Shown here: positions 1 to 11,457 of the stretch, piece after piece | Position numbering within the stretch: the first letter of the stretch is position 1 | Layout of the letters: each line of letters begins with the position of its first letter | Assembly: GCA_029449235.1 (NCBI GenBank) | Contig: JANATG010000003.1 | Location: 2,728,001 to 2,792,000 of the forward strand | Length of the DNA stretch: 64,000 nt | Source: Linnemannia schmuckeri | Lineage: Eukaryota; Mortierellomycota; Mortierellomycetes; Mortierellales; Mortierellaceae | Direction: 5' to 3' | Made by a program: the position numbers and the translations under genes | Notes under the pieces: generated by a model | Seen by the model: only the letters and a program-made list of their open reading frames with translations | What the model was told of the DNA's origin: nothing | Database searches by the model: none

Positions 1-218
1 CGCTCCATTCGCAACAGCATCAGCAGAATGAGTACCGAGGAGGAGATGATCGGTACCGGCATTCGGGATATCAACAGCAGCAGCACTCTCAGCACCAGCA
101 GCCATTGCCATTCCATCATCAGCCACACCTTCAGAGTCCTGCTCGTCCCTATGGGCATCACCAAAGCGAACAGCAACATTCTCGCCACCACCAACAGCCA
201 CAGCAGCATCGCCCTTAG
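1..218 (+). CDS. C-terminal end of a Gln/His-rich protein (5' partial)
   Basis: An open frame enters from the left edge (codons starting at position 3) and ends at TAG 216-218. The 71 visible residues are dominated by Gln, His, Ser and Pro, including QQQQ and HHQ runs, like the low-complexity tails of fungal transcription or RNA-binding regulators. The composition matches the Q/H-rich parts of the GATA factor further right in this window. No domain is visible, so function cannot be assigned. It could also be a chance frame, but the codon bias (CAG/CAC rich) and a plausible 3' UTR with AATAAA at 562-567 favour a real terminal exon. Confidence 0.6.
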   Translation, partial: LHSQQHQQNEYRGGDDRYRHSGYQQQQHSQHQQPLPFHHQPHLQSPARPYGHHQSEQQHSRHHQQPQQHRP

Positions 219-750
219 ATGTTTCGCTTTTCATATTTCATTTCATTTTTTTTTTTTTTTTTTTTTTTTCCATTTCCATCCTTACCTTTTCTTTCATTGC
301 CCTTTTTTCTTTTACTTTTTATTTATTTATTTAGTTTTTTTTTGTTACTTTCACCACCTTTGTACCACGATCATGACACACTACCTAATGGCCTACCCAT
401 ATCGCTCACTCGCTTTCACGCGCACCTACTACATTCCAGACAAAAAAAAAAAGCATTCCTTCACACCTGGCATTGACAACAACAGCTACCATAACCAGAC
501 AAAAAAAAAAAAAAAAAAAAAGAGTAAGCGAAACACTTGCTCGACCCACAATCAAAATGTAAATAAACCACAGACGTAACTTCTCTTTGTATTTGCTAGC
601 GGGTCATTTTATTTGACTAAACGAATCGACTCTCTTCTGTTGAATCCATATTCCTGAAGTGAGAGCGAGAAACGCTGTTGGTGTTTACTGTTGATGTTGC
701 TGTTGTTGTTTGTTGGGAGGGTATCAGTGTTGGAAGAAAGAGGTCCCTGT
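219..750. other. 3' UTRs between convergent genes
   Basis: This holds the 3' ends of the left-edge gene (+) and the myosin light chain gene (-). It contains a run of about 24 T (246-269), a run of 21 A (501-521) and AATAAA at 562-567. Open frames across it come from homopolymer runs. I see no gene. Confidence 0.6.
562..567 (+). terminator. AATAAA polyadenylation signal
   Basis: A canonical AATAAA lies about 345 bases past the stop of the Gln/His-rich gene and is the likely cleavage signal for its mRNA. Confidence 0.45.
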
Positions 751-2477
751 CTAAGAAGACAAGATCATCCTGACAAAGTCTAATAGGAGAAAAAATGACA
801 TAGACAATCAAGTATTCGTCAGCTCACCATTTATTCATTCGAATAATTTCAGTCAAGTAAAGTCGACACAAAAAAATAACCCAGAGCAGTAGTTACCTTC
901 GTAGTGGACCTTGCCACTCTTGTCAACCTCAACGCCCTTCAACAGCTCATCGACCTCACTGTCACTCAGCTTCTCGCCCAAGTTGGTGAGTACTATAGTA
1001 AACGTACGACGTACACAAAAAAATACGTTAGTAAACAGTCAAGGTTAAGTCGCGTCACCATGATGCATCAATGAGACTAAAGCAGATGATTAAAAAAAAA
1101 GAGCGACAACATACCTGAGCGGAGTTCTCCAACGGTAATACAGCCATCGTTCTCCTTGTCAAAGACCTTGAATCCATTGATGAACTCATTGTAGGTTCCT
1201 GCAGGCTTGAAGCCATCGGGGCGCATCAGAACCTTCAAGAATGTGTCAAAGTTGATCACACGTGTACCTATCCAGCCGAAATAAAGGGAAGCAGGAGGTC
1301 AGTATGGAAGTAAAAATCATAGCGTCATAACGTCATGACATGGACTGGGGAGGGACCAATGGGAGCGGGATGGAATAAAACTTTGAGGGATCATAAAATA
1401 GCTCCAAACTCTTTACCAGCGGGGTCAGCTTCGGCGACGAGGTCGCGGACCTGTGCCTGAGTGGGGTTCTGGCCAAGGGCGCGCAACAAGTCTCCGAGCG
1501 AGCTTGACTCGATCGTTCCGTTGCCCTTGCGGTCAAAGAGACTGAATCCTTCCTTGAATTCTATCGACAGCGATATTGAAAAATGGCAACAAATGAAAGA
1601 GAGATTAGGGCCCAGTCGAATTGCGGTCGTAGTGGAAAGAGTAAAGCGAAGAAAAGGGCAAGGGATGCTGTGGTTGTAATGTGAGGTGAGATTGTGGTTG
1701 TGAAAGAGTGCGTTGTCGCCCTGATGTTTGCTGTCACTACTGCCGTTGCTGTGCTAGCGATATCTCCGTATGAAGCATAGTTCTGAGTGTCGACAGGCGC
1801 ATGGTAAACCAAGACTATCCTTGTCATGCCTCTCCTCCTCCTCTTTCTGATACTGGGGGGGTTGTAGTAAGGAGTGAGCGGAGTGGTAGAAAAGGGGAGA
1901 AGAGAAGGCTGCCTTTTCCCGCTGGGCAGGGTGGAGGTATGTCGTCAATTCCAACTCGTCGAAAACAAGGGGTCGGCACGTATCACGCGGGTGCGAGAAA
2001 GAAAAAAAAAGAGATGACTGACTGATACGTCTCCCTCTTCCTCTCCTCGCTCCCTTTCCCCTCTGTGCTTCAAAAAAAATCCTGGACACTGTTGAGTTTT
2101 GCTACCAGGGGGTGAAGGAGTATAGGTTCAAAGGTGCTTGTCGTGTAGTTTTTTTTTTTTTTACCGCTGATTTGATCTTCGCTGATGGTAGCCTAGAGTC
2201 AAAAAAAGGTGTATGCAAATCCATAAACGTGCGTGAGTGAGTAGGATTGTCATTCAGACCGCTCTCTTTTCTTTTGCCACCAAGAAGGGACTGATTCCTG
2301 AGAGCACATTCAAAGAGAAAAAAAAAACAAGAAAAAAAAATTAGAGACGTCGCGTCCTGCGTTGCCATGAGTCCGAGGCATTGCTGGGTGAGGAGTGAGA
2401 GTCTCGATGGAATGGCAGGAACTCTTGCTGAATTGGAGTTGCGGTGTTGCTCGCTTGTTGGCCTTGCGCTTACCATT
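751..2477 (-). CDS. cdc4: Essential myosin light chain, Cdc4/Mlc1 type
   Basis: Six exons: 2477-2475, 2192-2165, 1560-1417, 1267-1115, 992-897 and 779-751, giving 150 residues, the usual size for this family. The product is an EF-hand light chain that binds IQ motifs of myosin heavy chains and IQGAP at the contractile ring, and myosin V in polarised growth. EF-hand I (residues 20-31) has a degenerate loop ending in Ser. EF-hand III (95-106, DKENDGCITVGE) looks close to a functional Ca site. The family hallmarks GDLLRALGQNPT, FLKVLMRPDGF and LTNLGEKLSD are all present and resemble fission yeast Cdc4. The start is chosen because ATG (2477-2475) is followed at once by GTAAGC. A 28-nt exon then supplies ATISEDQIS plus the first base of a Glu codon and joins in frame to the first EF-hand. 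All introns are GT-AG and all phases close. Confidence 0.9.
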
Positions 2478-4320
2478 GTGCGTTGTAGTGTGTTGTTATA
2501 GTGGTGGTGGGGTGAGTCGTGAAGTGTAGTGATGAATGGGAAACAAAGAAGAGAACGAGAACTAAAAACGTGTGGAAAATAACACAGAAAAAGAGAAGCG
2601 GTTAAAAGTCGTGCACGTGATGCATAGTCACGAGACTGATTTTCAAGGCCTGTAAAGGAGCGACCTGGTAAGGGCACAGAAAGGGTTTAGCTTAAAGGAC
2701 ATCAAATAGTCGGAAGCTTTCAAGACGACGCGATAAGTTCAAGCAACACACTCGAAGAAGACTACAGCATTGTAGAATGACGACACGAGTTGTTTTGCAT
2801 GGCATATCAAAGGTATCTCCACGTCTAGGCCCTCATTGATAAACGATGAACAGGGTCTCAAAGTTCGGAAAAGAGTTGAGAGCATTTTCTGTCACAAGAG
2901 TGCGCTAGACAAGAGAAAATATCTCCTTCTAGAGTTAACTCTTTCATCCATCGTATTGCTCTACAGCGTTGCAAAAGAAAGCATCCTGTAGGCAAACCTG
3001 ACATAACAGTTAGAAAGCGCGTTGTGGTTTATGGCTCAGAAATGGGATTCTGGGCGCCCATCAATGTCTCGTCTTTTGCTGACAGATGAAAACGAAAAGG
3101 AGATGTTGGACTTTTGGCAAAACCATTAGAGTTTTTTATTTCAGTCTTCCTTGGTATTTATGTACACTTTTATTATGCCTCGAAACAGACATGTCGGAGT
3201 GAACAACTCATGTGGGCGACAACGTTTTGAGCAGAGACGATGATTGGTTGTGAAACAAACCAGAGTGTTAGGAGTAAGAGAGCAGGACTTTTTCCATATT
3301 TTATGAGCGATTCCTTTAGTTCGATTTTTGAAGACCTACAGCTGCAAAGGGCTGACAAACATGATTAAATGGAGCTGAGTAAGAAGAGCTTAAAAGATGA
3401 ATGGAGCGGGCGAGTGAGTGATTTTGAAAGAGGCGTAATATGAAGTATGGGCTAAACGACCGTGAAAGGAGGGAGGTTCGATGAGGAATTGAGACGAGGA
3501 TAGATTAGACGCAGTGTTACAAACAACAAGCGAGCATGCGATGGCTAATGGTAAGCGAATGGAAGGGAAAGAAGGGACGCCGAAGGTGAACGACAGGTAA
3601 AGAATCTCATGTCACACAAGCAATATAGAGAGGTATTAATATCGCCGTTTTTCATGGGCTTGACGATGGGACTGGTGTGCTAAAATGGCATGCGTCCTCT
3701 TTCTTCCATGAGGGAGTAATGTGTCAAGAAAAGATGTGTGTGTGAGAGAGGTATTTAAATGTCAGTGTTTGGGTCAGTGAAGGGGAGTATTGCTACGACG
3801 CCGTCAAAAAAGTAACGAACACAAGACGAAGGACAAAGATGATAGCAATGTACGCCGTGGCATATAGCATAAACGAATAGGCAGAGTAGTTGTTATTTGA
3901 ATGGATTTTTGGGGGACACTGAAAACAAAAGGTTAATCGCATTATGAATGAGTTCCCAGAGTAGAGAGGTGTGAGAGAGTAAGAAAAGACAGGTGGGCCA
4001 CAGTGAATAGATGATGCTTGTTTATTGTTATTGTTATTGTTGTTGCTTTTGTGTTTGTTTTTATTTTCAGGGTTGTTCAAATGAGTGCGCCTAAAAAGCA
4101 AAAGGAGAGTAAAAAAAAGAGGACGAGAGCGCAATTTCGACCAGAGAGGACAAGAGAGAAGGCACGGAAAACCCTTTGGCTCTAAAAATGAAACATTCAA
4201 AGCTAAGATGAAAAGAAAAGAAAAAGGTGACCAATTTGCCCTCTCTCTTCGAGTCTTGAGTCGATTTCCGTGCTAACGCCCTGTTGAGAACTTAGGCTGA
4301 CAAGAGAGCAAGCAAGTCAG
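2478..4320. other. Gene-free stretch upstream of the myosin light chain gene
   Basis: This holds the promoter and 5' UTR of the leftward light-chain gene in its first few hundred bases. The rest shows only short frames with no signal, domain or splice-supported extension. There is a CAA/TTG-type microsatellite near 4021-4070. I recognise no gene. Confidence 0.5.
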
Positions 4321-5555
4321 CCTACTTTTTCGTCCCCAACACACAACCACGCCTCGTTTCCTCCTCCTCCCGTCCCCGCTCTCTCATTGTCTCATCCGTC
4401 TTTTCCTCTTTTTCGTCTGTTCTTTTTTTTTTTTCCTTTTCTTCTTTTCTACTTTCTCCCCTCTTCTCATCCCTCTTTTCAGTTCTCTTTCATATACCTC
4501 TTCGTCCCTTCTTCCCTTCTTCCCGTCACCCCCGAAGGACATCATCATCCCTCCACTCGCCTCCCTCCTCCCTTCCCCTTCAAAACAAGTCTCGATCGAC
4601 ATCCTCCTTCACACCTTCCCTTCCGACACTTTGCCCTGTCTCTCTTCTCTCATTGCACGACCCCACCTCTCCCATTGCAAATCCCTTGCACTCATACACT
4701 TTCCATCACACCTGATTTGACGATCACCAACTCCACACGCGTATTTTATCCCTCCTGCCCTTTTTGTCCTTCAGCAGCCAAAAAAAAAAAAGGTAAAGAG
4801 AAGAATTATGAGTAACCAACCAGGCACGGACTTTTTGCAAACCCGACTGTCTCAGGAACAAGAAACATCATTATGTTTCTCGCCCTCCCTCCCTGTCTCA
4901 TCAGAACACATATCAATCAACCACCGCCACCATCTTATGTCTTTTCTCCGCCAAGCAAGCGTAAGGATGACACTTTTTCAACAAACAGCAAATCAGCAAC
5001 AGCAAAAGATATTCACAGGACTCATTCATATCATATAATACCTTATCCACTCGTAAAGCGGAATGTATCTCGCAGGAGACGACAACAACAGCTACAGTGA
5101 GAAAGAAGAGCCTTTTCTCTCTTCGCTCTCCTTTGTTCATGCCCTTCATCAATTTAAGCCCTGCAAGTTGTTCTGTTGTCCGTTTTTCCATGCCTTCTCC
5201 CCTGCGTCTCCTGCATATTGCTCGTTCACACCATATCGTTCATTCATTTTCTTCGTCGTCCATACCAATGGTACATCATGAACGTCCTGCATACCAGAAA
5301 GACCCAGTCCTTTTTGCTCAATTACACGACATATAATAACAATTCTGGTCTCTTATCACTACTGTTCTGGTCACGGACACCAAAAAAAACCAGCAACATA
5401 AACATCACATACACCTTTATTTTTTTTTTCTCTCCTTGAAATCCATTTTCCCCGTCTTCGGGACGCCACTTTCTCCTGTTGACTAACGCCACAATATGCC
5501 AGGATGGACAGGCCAACAATGGAGGAGCCAAACAAACAGTCGAAGAAAGACAGAA

Positions 5556-5588
<33 letters not shown>

Positions 5589-5843
5589 CTTTATCTTTCT
5601 TCCTTTTTCTCTACTCGCTATCCTGGCCGCTTCTCCTCTTCTCCGTCCTCTTGATCACCTTCATTTTGCTTCATACGAACACATTTCCTTTGACTTTTTG
5701 TATTAGCTCACCTAACCATTTTTTGGTATATTGCTAATCACCCTCGATCACATTCGCAATAGGTCACAATACCCCTTCTTGGACGCTCTCTGTCATAGAT
5801 TATTATCCGATCGCAATACCAAAAAGGCAGCCTGCACTTTGCA
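4321..5843 (+). promoter_or_regulatory. Pyrimidine-rich upstream region and leader of the membrane-protein gene
   Basis: Long C/T-rich blocks (about 4381-4700 and 5110-5260) and a run of 30 T (5559-5588) precede the start at 5844. This is the same strand-biased composition seen before other rightward genes here and probably marks promoter and 5' UTR. Frames such as 4808-5038 have no recognisable content, and I do not call them genes. Confidence 0.4.
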
Positions 5844-6945
5844 ATGAACATCAAATCAAACGCTGCTACCCTCATCGCACTGGTGCTGGCCTCCAGTGCA
5901 AAGGCCGCTCTGTTGGACGATATCCTGGCCAAGCCTCAGGCTCCTCCCGGTGCTGATGCGGAGCCCACAGGTCCTACCAATCCCCCAGGACCAGGAACAG
6001 GCACCAATACTACTACAACTAGTACAACCCCTTCCAGCCCTATTCTTCCTACAATCCCATCAATTATTCCACCCACTTCATCCGCAAACCAAACTACCCC
6101 CATTTCCACTACTCCACCTGTCGCGCCAACAACCGGTGCCAACACGTCTTCCAGAGCACCTGTATCAACCTCGCTTTCTGTCATTGCGACCACAACCACT
6201 TCGATCTCGCCCACCCCTACTCAGTCTCAGAAGGATACCGGCAGCAGCACTCAGTTGGCCACTGCTGGTATTGTTGTCGGTGCGGTTGTTGTCGCTGCCG
6301 CTATTGGTATCTGGGTCTTTAGAAAGTGGAAGCTCTCGGTAAAACACCTTCTCATTTTGCCTGGGCATCTTATTAAGTACTGACGATAAAAAAAGAGTAT
6401 TCGTTAACCAATGCCTGGGTCCCCTTTTCTCTCTACATTAGCCATCGCGGGATTTCCAGTCCAAGATTCGCGGAGATGAGTATGCCGACACGGATTACCC
6501 TCGCTCGTACGAAAATGACACAGTGCGTTTGCATAACATGAATGACCAGCCCGCTGAGCCCGCCGCTGCCAAATCGCCTTACAATGCCAATACCGCCTTT
6601 CCTGTGGAGGACCAGTACTACGATGCCAATTATGCTTCCAAGGACCAGTCTGGTGGATACGGTCAGTCGGGCTACAATGACTATGGCCGCGGAGCCGCAC
6701 CCGGATACGACCAGGGAGGCTACGATCACGGATACAACGACCACAATAACCACAACAACTATGGACACGACGGTTATGCTCAGTCGAATGTTGGGGGATA
6801 TGGACATGACAACTACGCCCAGTCCCAGGTGGGTGGTGGCTATGGAGGAAACCAAGGCGCGTACAACCAGGGCGGCTATGCACCCTCACAAGTCGGAGGT
6901 GGATACCAGCAGCACGGAGGATACGATGACTATGGCCGTCGTTAA
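5844..6945 (+). CDS. Single-pass, Ser/Thr/Pro-rich cell-surface protein
   Basis: Two exons (5844-6338 and 6442-6945) give 332 residues. A signal peptide covers about residues 1-21. An ectodomain of about 115 residues follows, almost entirely Thr/Ser/Pro and mucin-like, expected to be heavily O-mannosylated. One membrane helix lies at 138-159, followed by a basic FRKWK stop-transfer. The cytoplasmic tail begins KLSPSRDFQSKIRGDEYADT and then becomes Gly/Tyr/Gln/Asn-rich with repeated YAQSxVGG and GGYG units. The layout resembles fungal stress-sensor or mid2/SKG6-like surface proteins. No enzymatic domain is visible. The splice (CTCTCG|GTAAAA ... ATTAG|CCATCG) joins the membrane-proximal segment to the tail in phase 0. 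A role in wall sensing is inferred from layout only. Confidence 0.85.
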
Positions 6946-7361
6946 AGTACGAGATATCAATATAGCAAATAACTCCATTGACATTTGATGTGACTTGTCA
7001 AGCTTTTTGTTGTTTGTTTGGTCCATCATTTCCTCTTCGCCTGCTGCGCTCATACCCCGGGTTGACTTATTCTTTCTCTATCGTTCCTTCCCTACCCTCA
7101 CCCCTTTATCCTTTCAACACTTTATGTAATGTGTACATACGATTTAATCTACCAAATAAAAGCTGTTATGGAAAACAATTGGAGTTCTTGTTGAAGGATA
7201 TGTACTGTGTGTGACGCGTGAAAAACGGACATTTTTCCCATCCTTTTGAATTTTTCGCGATTCATCTTTTCTTTTTGTCTTTTGCACCTCAAAGATCAGG
7301 AATCGACATCCCAAGGAACGCCACCAAAAAACACAAACTGCAATCAGGAACACCAGCCAGC
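6946..7361. other. Intergenic region between the membrane protein and Oms1-like genes
   Basis: This contains the 3' UTR of the membrane-protein gene, with AATAAA at 7155-7160, then a short T-rich promoter and leader for the methyltransferase gene. No further gene is seen. Confidence 0.5.
7155..7160 (+). terminator. AATAAA polyadenylation signal
   Basis: A canonical hexamer about 210 bases after the stop of the membrane-protein gene. It is followed within about 60 bases by the region leading into the next gene. Confidence 0.45.
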
Positions 7362-8285
7362 ATGTCGTTTCTCAGTCGCTTCTCGCGGACACAACTGATC
7401 ATTGGCGGTCTACTGACCTACGCCACCGGAGTCTCAGCAGCCTTGACATTCCTCCCATCGTCTTCCTCTCCAGACAAGAAGGATGGCAATGGCAGCTTCC
7501 CTTCCGAAACAACCCGCCAGTCGACATTCGATTCGCTCGCGCCGGGATACGACAAGGAAGTCGGGATGCACGAGTACCTTCTAGGGATCCAACGTCGTCG
7601 GAAACGTCTTGTCGCCCAAGCCACGGGCAGGGTTCTCGAGATAGCGTCGGGGACAGGGAGGAATGTGGACTATTACAAGAAAGGATGTTGTGATGAAATT
7701 GTGTTTTCAGATTTCTCAGAGGGGATGATGAAGGTGTTGCGGGAGAAGGTAGAGGGAAGTGATTTGGGCAAGAGGTGGGATTATCAGAAACGAAGAGTGC
7801 AGCAGTTGGAGTTGGAGCGGATAGCTCATCATTCTACAAGACTTGTTCAGGTGCAAGGGCAAGGAGTGCCTCCAGGAGCAGTAGGAGGAGTTACTGATGG
7901 CTCAGGATCGACTGCAGGAGATGGAGTGGTAGAAACGGAGATTCGGTTCAAGACGATGAACGCGGCGGCGATTCCGTACCCTGACCAGAGCTTTGATACC
8001 GTTGTTGATACGTTTGGTCTTTGCAGTTTCGAGGATCCGGTTCAGGTGCTGAGAGAGATGAAGCGGGTATTGAAGCCCAGCGGAAGACTGTTGTTGTTGG
8101 AGCACGGAAACAGCCATTGGGAGTTCATGAAGAATATGCAGGCTAAGCAGCTGGATCGCCATGTGCACAAGTATGGATGCTATTGGAATCGTGAGATTGG
8201 AGAGTTGGTACGGGAGGCTGGATTAAAGGTTGTTGAGCAGGAGAGGTCGCAGCTCGGCACGGTTTTTTACATCATCGCCGAGTAA
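7362..8285 (+). CDS. oms1: Oms1/METTL7-like mitochondrial membrane methyltransferase
   Basis: A single exon of 307 residues. An N-terminal basic segment (MSFLSRFSRT) and a hydrophobic helix (about 12-31) fit a mitochondrial inner-membrane anchor. The class I SAM-dependent methyltransferase fold follows. YDKEVGMHEYLLGIQRRRKRL resembles the Oms1 family N-terminus, split here only by listing. Motif I is VLEIASGTGRN (91-101). An acidic strand end is in IVFSDFSEGMM. A late motif reads FDTVVDTFGLCSFEDPVQVL, and RVLKPSGRLLLLEHG is typical of UbiE/Oms1 enzymes. Yeast Oms1 is tied to respiratory function, and its substrate is not settled. I prefer ATG 7362 over an upstream in-frame start at 7218, because the extra 48 residues are not family-like and would bury the membrane anchor. 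A loop at about residues 155-190 (Gln/Gly-rich) is longer than usual. AATAAA overlaps the stop at 8284-8289. Confidence 0.85.
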   Translation: MSFLSRFSRTQLIIGGLLTYATGVSAALTFLPSSSSPDKKDGNGSFPSETTRQSTFDSLAPGYDKEVGMHEYLLGIQRRRKRLVAQATGRVLEIASGTGRNVDYYKKGCCDEIVFSDFSEGMMKVLREKVEGSDLGKRWDYQKRRVQQLELERIAHHSTRLVQVQGQGVPPGAVGGVTDGSGSTAGDGVVETEIRFKTMNAAAIPYPDQSFDTVVDTFGLCSFEDPVQVLREMKRVLKPSGRLLLLEHGNSHWEFMKNMQAKQLDRHVHKYGCYWNREIGELVREAGLKVVEQERSQLGTVFYIIAE

Positions 8286-8521
8286 TAAAACACGAGTGAT
8301 ACCCGTACCCTGGTCATCTTGATCAAATGATAGACTCGAAAAGCCATTTCGTTTTCTGTTCGAGCTGATCTTTTTAGTTTGAACAATAAGCTGAAGTGAT
8401 GTGTGTGAGAGAGAGAGTGACTGCTGGGCATCATAATTTTGTGCACCAAAAAGCCACCCAAAAAAAACCCCACCCCATGCAAGCCTGTTTGTGTTGGGTT
8501 GGAGTGAGTTGGGCGTTCGTT

Positions 8522-8557
<36 letters not shown>

Positions 8558-9854
8558 CTTCTGCAGTTATCCCCCCCTCCTTCCAGCCGCTTCTTTTTAA
8601 CCCGAACGGCAACCTTCACATCAAGAGCCACAGCAGCACATTACATTGGTTGCCACTACCTTCTCAAACAGCAACAGCAACAGTAACGGGCTTTTTTCAT
8701 CACATCCACATACGACAAAGAACGAATCCCCGATCCTTTTCTTTTATTCTTTTTTACTTTTTTTTCGAATCGACCCATCCGACTCGACCACCAACCAACC
8801 CCGCCTTTTTTCTTTTCTTTGTTTCCCTTTGCACACACACACACATATACATACATACATACATACACACACACACTTGTACACGGTGCCCTTTATCCCT
8901 CTTCACCCCAGCTTGCTCCTTCAGAACAAGACAAATAGACAAATAGCAAGTGCACCTTCTCTTTTCACAACGCCCTTCTTTACGCACTCTCTTCCGCTCA
9001 ACTCGCTGATATTTGACGGTCCGCCTCGCTCCGAGAGCCTCTTTTTTCCCTTTCATTTTCGAGGATAAAAAATATTACTAGCCTCTCTCATTGGTGTTGG
9101 TGCAATCCTCGTTCTCAGCGTTGGATTAGTGATCAACCTCCATTTTCTTGTTTTCTCTCATCACTCTTTTTTTGTTCCTTTTCCGACCAGACAGTCGTAT
9201 ACTCTCGATTACCTGCCAGCTCTGAACGTTTATTTTTTTTTCTTTCATACTCGGCCACGTTCTAGCCTGCCACCGCCTTTATTATTCCGCACAGACAAAA
9301 AACCAGACTAGTTCCGCTCCACCCCTCTCCCAACTACACCTTTTTATCTTTCCTTTCTCATCTCTTTTTGTTTACCTGTGCACACACGCATATACATACG
9401 TTCCTGAGCGAACCCTACTCTCGCCTCGTCTCGTCTCGTCGTCGTTTCTGTTTTTTTTTTCGTAACAAGAGGTAAATAACGAAACAACAACGGTAGCAAC
9501 GACCAGCATATGAATACATACGAGTGCCATCAACTTCTTTTCTTTCTTTTTGAGCACCTTACAACATTGCGGATGAAATATTGACACTTTTTTCCCCTTC
9601 TTGTTTTCTCGTTAGACAGACGTTCTTCAACTACTAATACCAAACAACGCCAGCAAACGACATCTCTCCGTCTGTTCTCTAAAGCATATCTCTCTAAATC
9701 CCTCTAATATCAAAAGGCAGAGTTGTCACATCATCGGACAACCCATTCGGATTATCGACCTGGCTTCAAGAAGGATACACTTTAGCAACGCCTTCAGCCC
9801 CACCAACAAAAGCTCTATACATTTCACAACCACACTGGTACCGCCTACTGGAGT
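8286..9854 (+). promoter_or_regulatory. Long pyrimidine-rich leader region of the CNOT11-like gene
   Basis: No gene is recognisable. The stretch holds 34 consecutive T (8524-8557), a CA/TACA microsatellite (8832-8876) and C/T-rich blocks to about 9470. These are the features typical of promoter and 5' UTR regions in this window. Overlapping frames on both strands come from the low-complexity runs. Confidence 0.45.
8832..8876. repeat. (CA)n/(TACA)n microsatellite
   Basis: CACACA dinucleotides flank four to five TACA units. It is a simple-sequence repeat in noncoding DNA upstream of the CNOT11-like gene. Confidence 0.85.
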
Positions 9855-11457
9855 ATGATCACGGTCCCGACGCAAGAGATTGCGGCCTTTCTGGGTAATC
9901 ATCTCGATCATGTCCTTCAGAGGACCGGCAACAACTTTCTAACGTCTGTGGCTGCCGATCGCGAGTTCCGAGCTGGATGCGCCATTATGGATGTCTTGAA
10001 CGCCGTCGAGTCGGTCCAGGCAAGTCTGCGACTCTTGCTGGAGAAGAACGGTGGAGCCAAAGGCCGTCCCTCAGAGGTAAGCCTTTTTTTTCTGTTATAC
10101 AAAAGGAAAAGGCAAAAACGAGCAAGATCACCATCACTCCTTGTCCTGGGTTGGTGCGGGGTACGGTTGGTGGTGTGTCGAGGGGTTCATTGTGCATTAT
10201 GTATTGTGCGCACGAGATTAGATTCGTCTCTCTTATTCGTCATATCATAAATGATTCACTTGATCTGAGAATGGGAGCAGCGTCTCGGTGTCGAATGTGT
10301 TGAGATATTAACTAACATGTCTACCCCTATGTATCTCTCATCTCCTTCCGCTCTTTATTTTTTGTATTCTCGTAGCTTCAAGGACTTGAAGTGAGGGTGG
10401 TATCGCTCTACCTCTTGCACTGTCTCTACAGTTACTTGCCAATCCACCAGAACCCATTTCTTTGTCTTTTCGTCGATATCTACAACCTGGCCTCGCAGGA
10501 CGAGAGTTTGAAGTCGGAGCGATTTGTGACAAGCCTGATCCTCAACGGAAAAGGAGAGGAGGTAAATGCCACCATATATTCTTCTTCCATTCGCTTAATG
10601 TTATCAGGACGCTCATTGTTATCAGGATGCCTTTCATTCAGGAAACATTTGGACAGGAATCGCGGCCGAGACGGCACAACATCCACATGATAGTAGAACA
10701 TTTTCTTGGTGCGGTAAACAGACAAAGACTAGTTTGCAATGCTAGGAATCCTAATTGAGCTTGATCCATATGGGTCTAATGCATGCGACCAAGGAGGTCT
10801 TCAACTGTTTCAGGGATTGTACACACATACGCACCGGCTTGGGTTCATAACATTAGAAAGCTGAGAACTGACCCGATTACCATGTCTGTTTGTACGTTGT
10901 AGTTGGCACCAAAAACCCCTTCTGAACTCATTGCGCTATCACAGAAGCAGGAATCGAGACCTGTGAATCTGGGACAGCTGGAGGAATTCTTGCCAGAGGT
11001 TCCAATAGAGGATCAGGTCCAGGTCGGACTGGGCTGGAGCAGTCAGCAAAAGCGGGACGACAAGAAGAGAGTCTGGGAGACATTCACGATAGGCAGCTTG
11101 CAAGGCAACGAAGATCAGCCCACAGCAGGGATTAATGGAGAAAAGGAGAACAGCACCAGCACAGCCTCAACAGAGACAGCACGAGCAGCTTCAGGAGAAA
11201 ACAAGGACGATGCTGAGGAAGAAGAGGAGCTGGAAGAGTGGGAGATCGAAGCTGAGCGCCGGTTCCAGGATTCAGATACGGATGAAGCACCGTCGCTGCC
11301 AGCGCCGGTTGTCAAGAAGACACCTGTAAAGGCCAAAGTGATTGAGCCTGAGCCTGTGATGAAGAAGGTCAACCCTGTCTTGGAATCGACAACTGGCTCC
11401 CAGCCTGCGGAACAGGACCAGGTCAAACGGCGGCGAAAGACGTGGGCACGAAAGTAG
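9855..11457 (+). CDS. CNOT11-like CCR4-NOT subunit (N-terminal domain only)
   Basis: Three exons (9855-10076, 10376-10561 and 10903-11457), all phase 0, give 320 residues. The central block VVSLYLLHCLYSYLPIHQNP (about 79-98) and following FVTSLILNGKGEE then LAPKTPSELIAL match the order seen in human CNOT11, where ALYLLWEMYRTEPLAANPF precedes FFLSQLMLAPPRELFKKTP. CNOT11 docks on the NOT module of the CCR4-NOT deadenylase. After residue 150 comes a linker, an acidic stretch (about 237-275, rich in Glu/Asp) and a basic end KRRRKTWARK. The C-terminal domain of animal CNOT11 is not seen. Introns are 299 and 341 bases. The family call rests on motif resemblance alone. Confidence 0.65.

Noticed and set aside
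4808..5038. Possible small gene in the leader region before 5844
   Set aside because: It is a frame in T/C-rich sequence with no conserved-looking content. Overlapping frames are equally open.
7218..7361. Earlier start for the Oms1-like protein
   Set aside because: The extension places phenylalanine-rich leader sequence before a good mitochondrial N-terminus. ATG 7362 gives the expected family layout.
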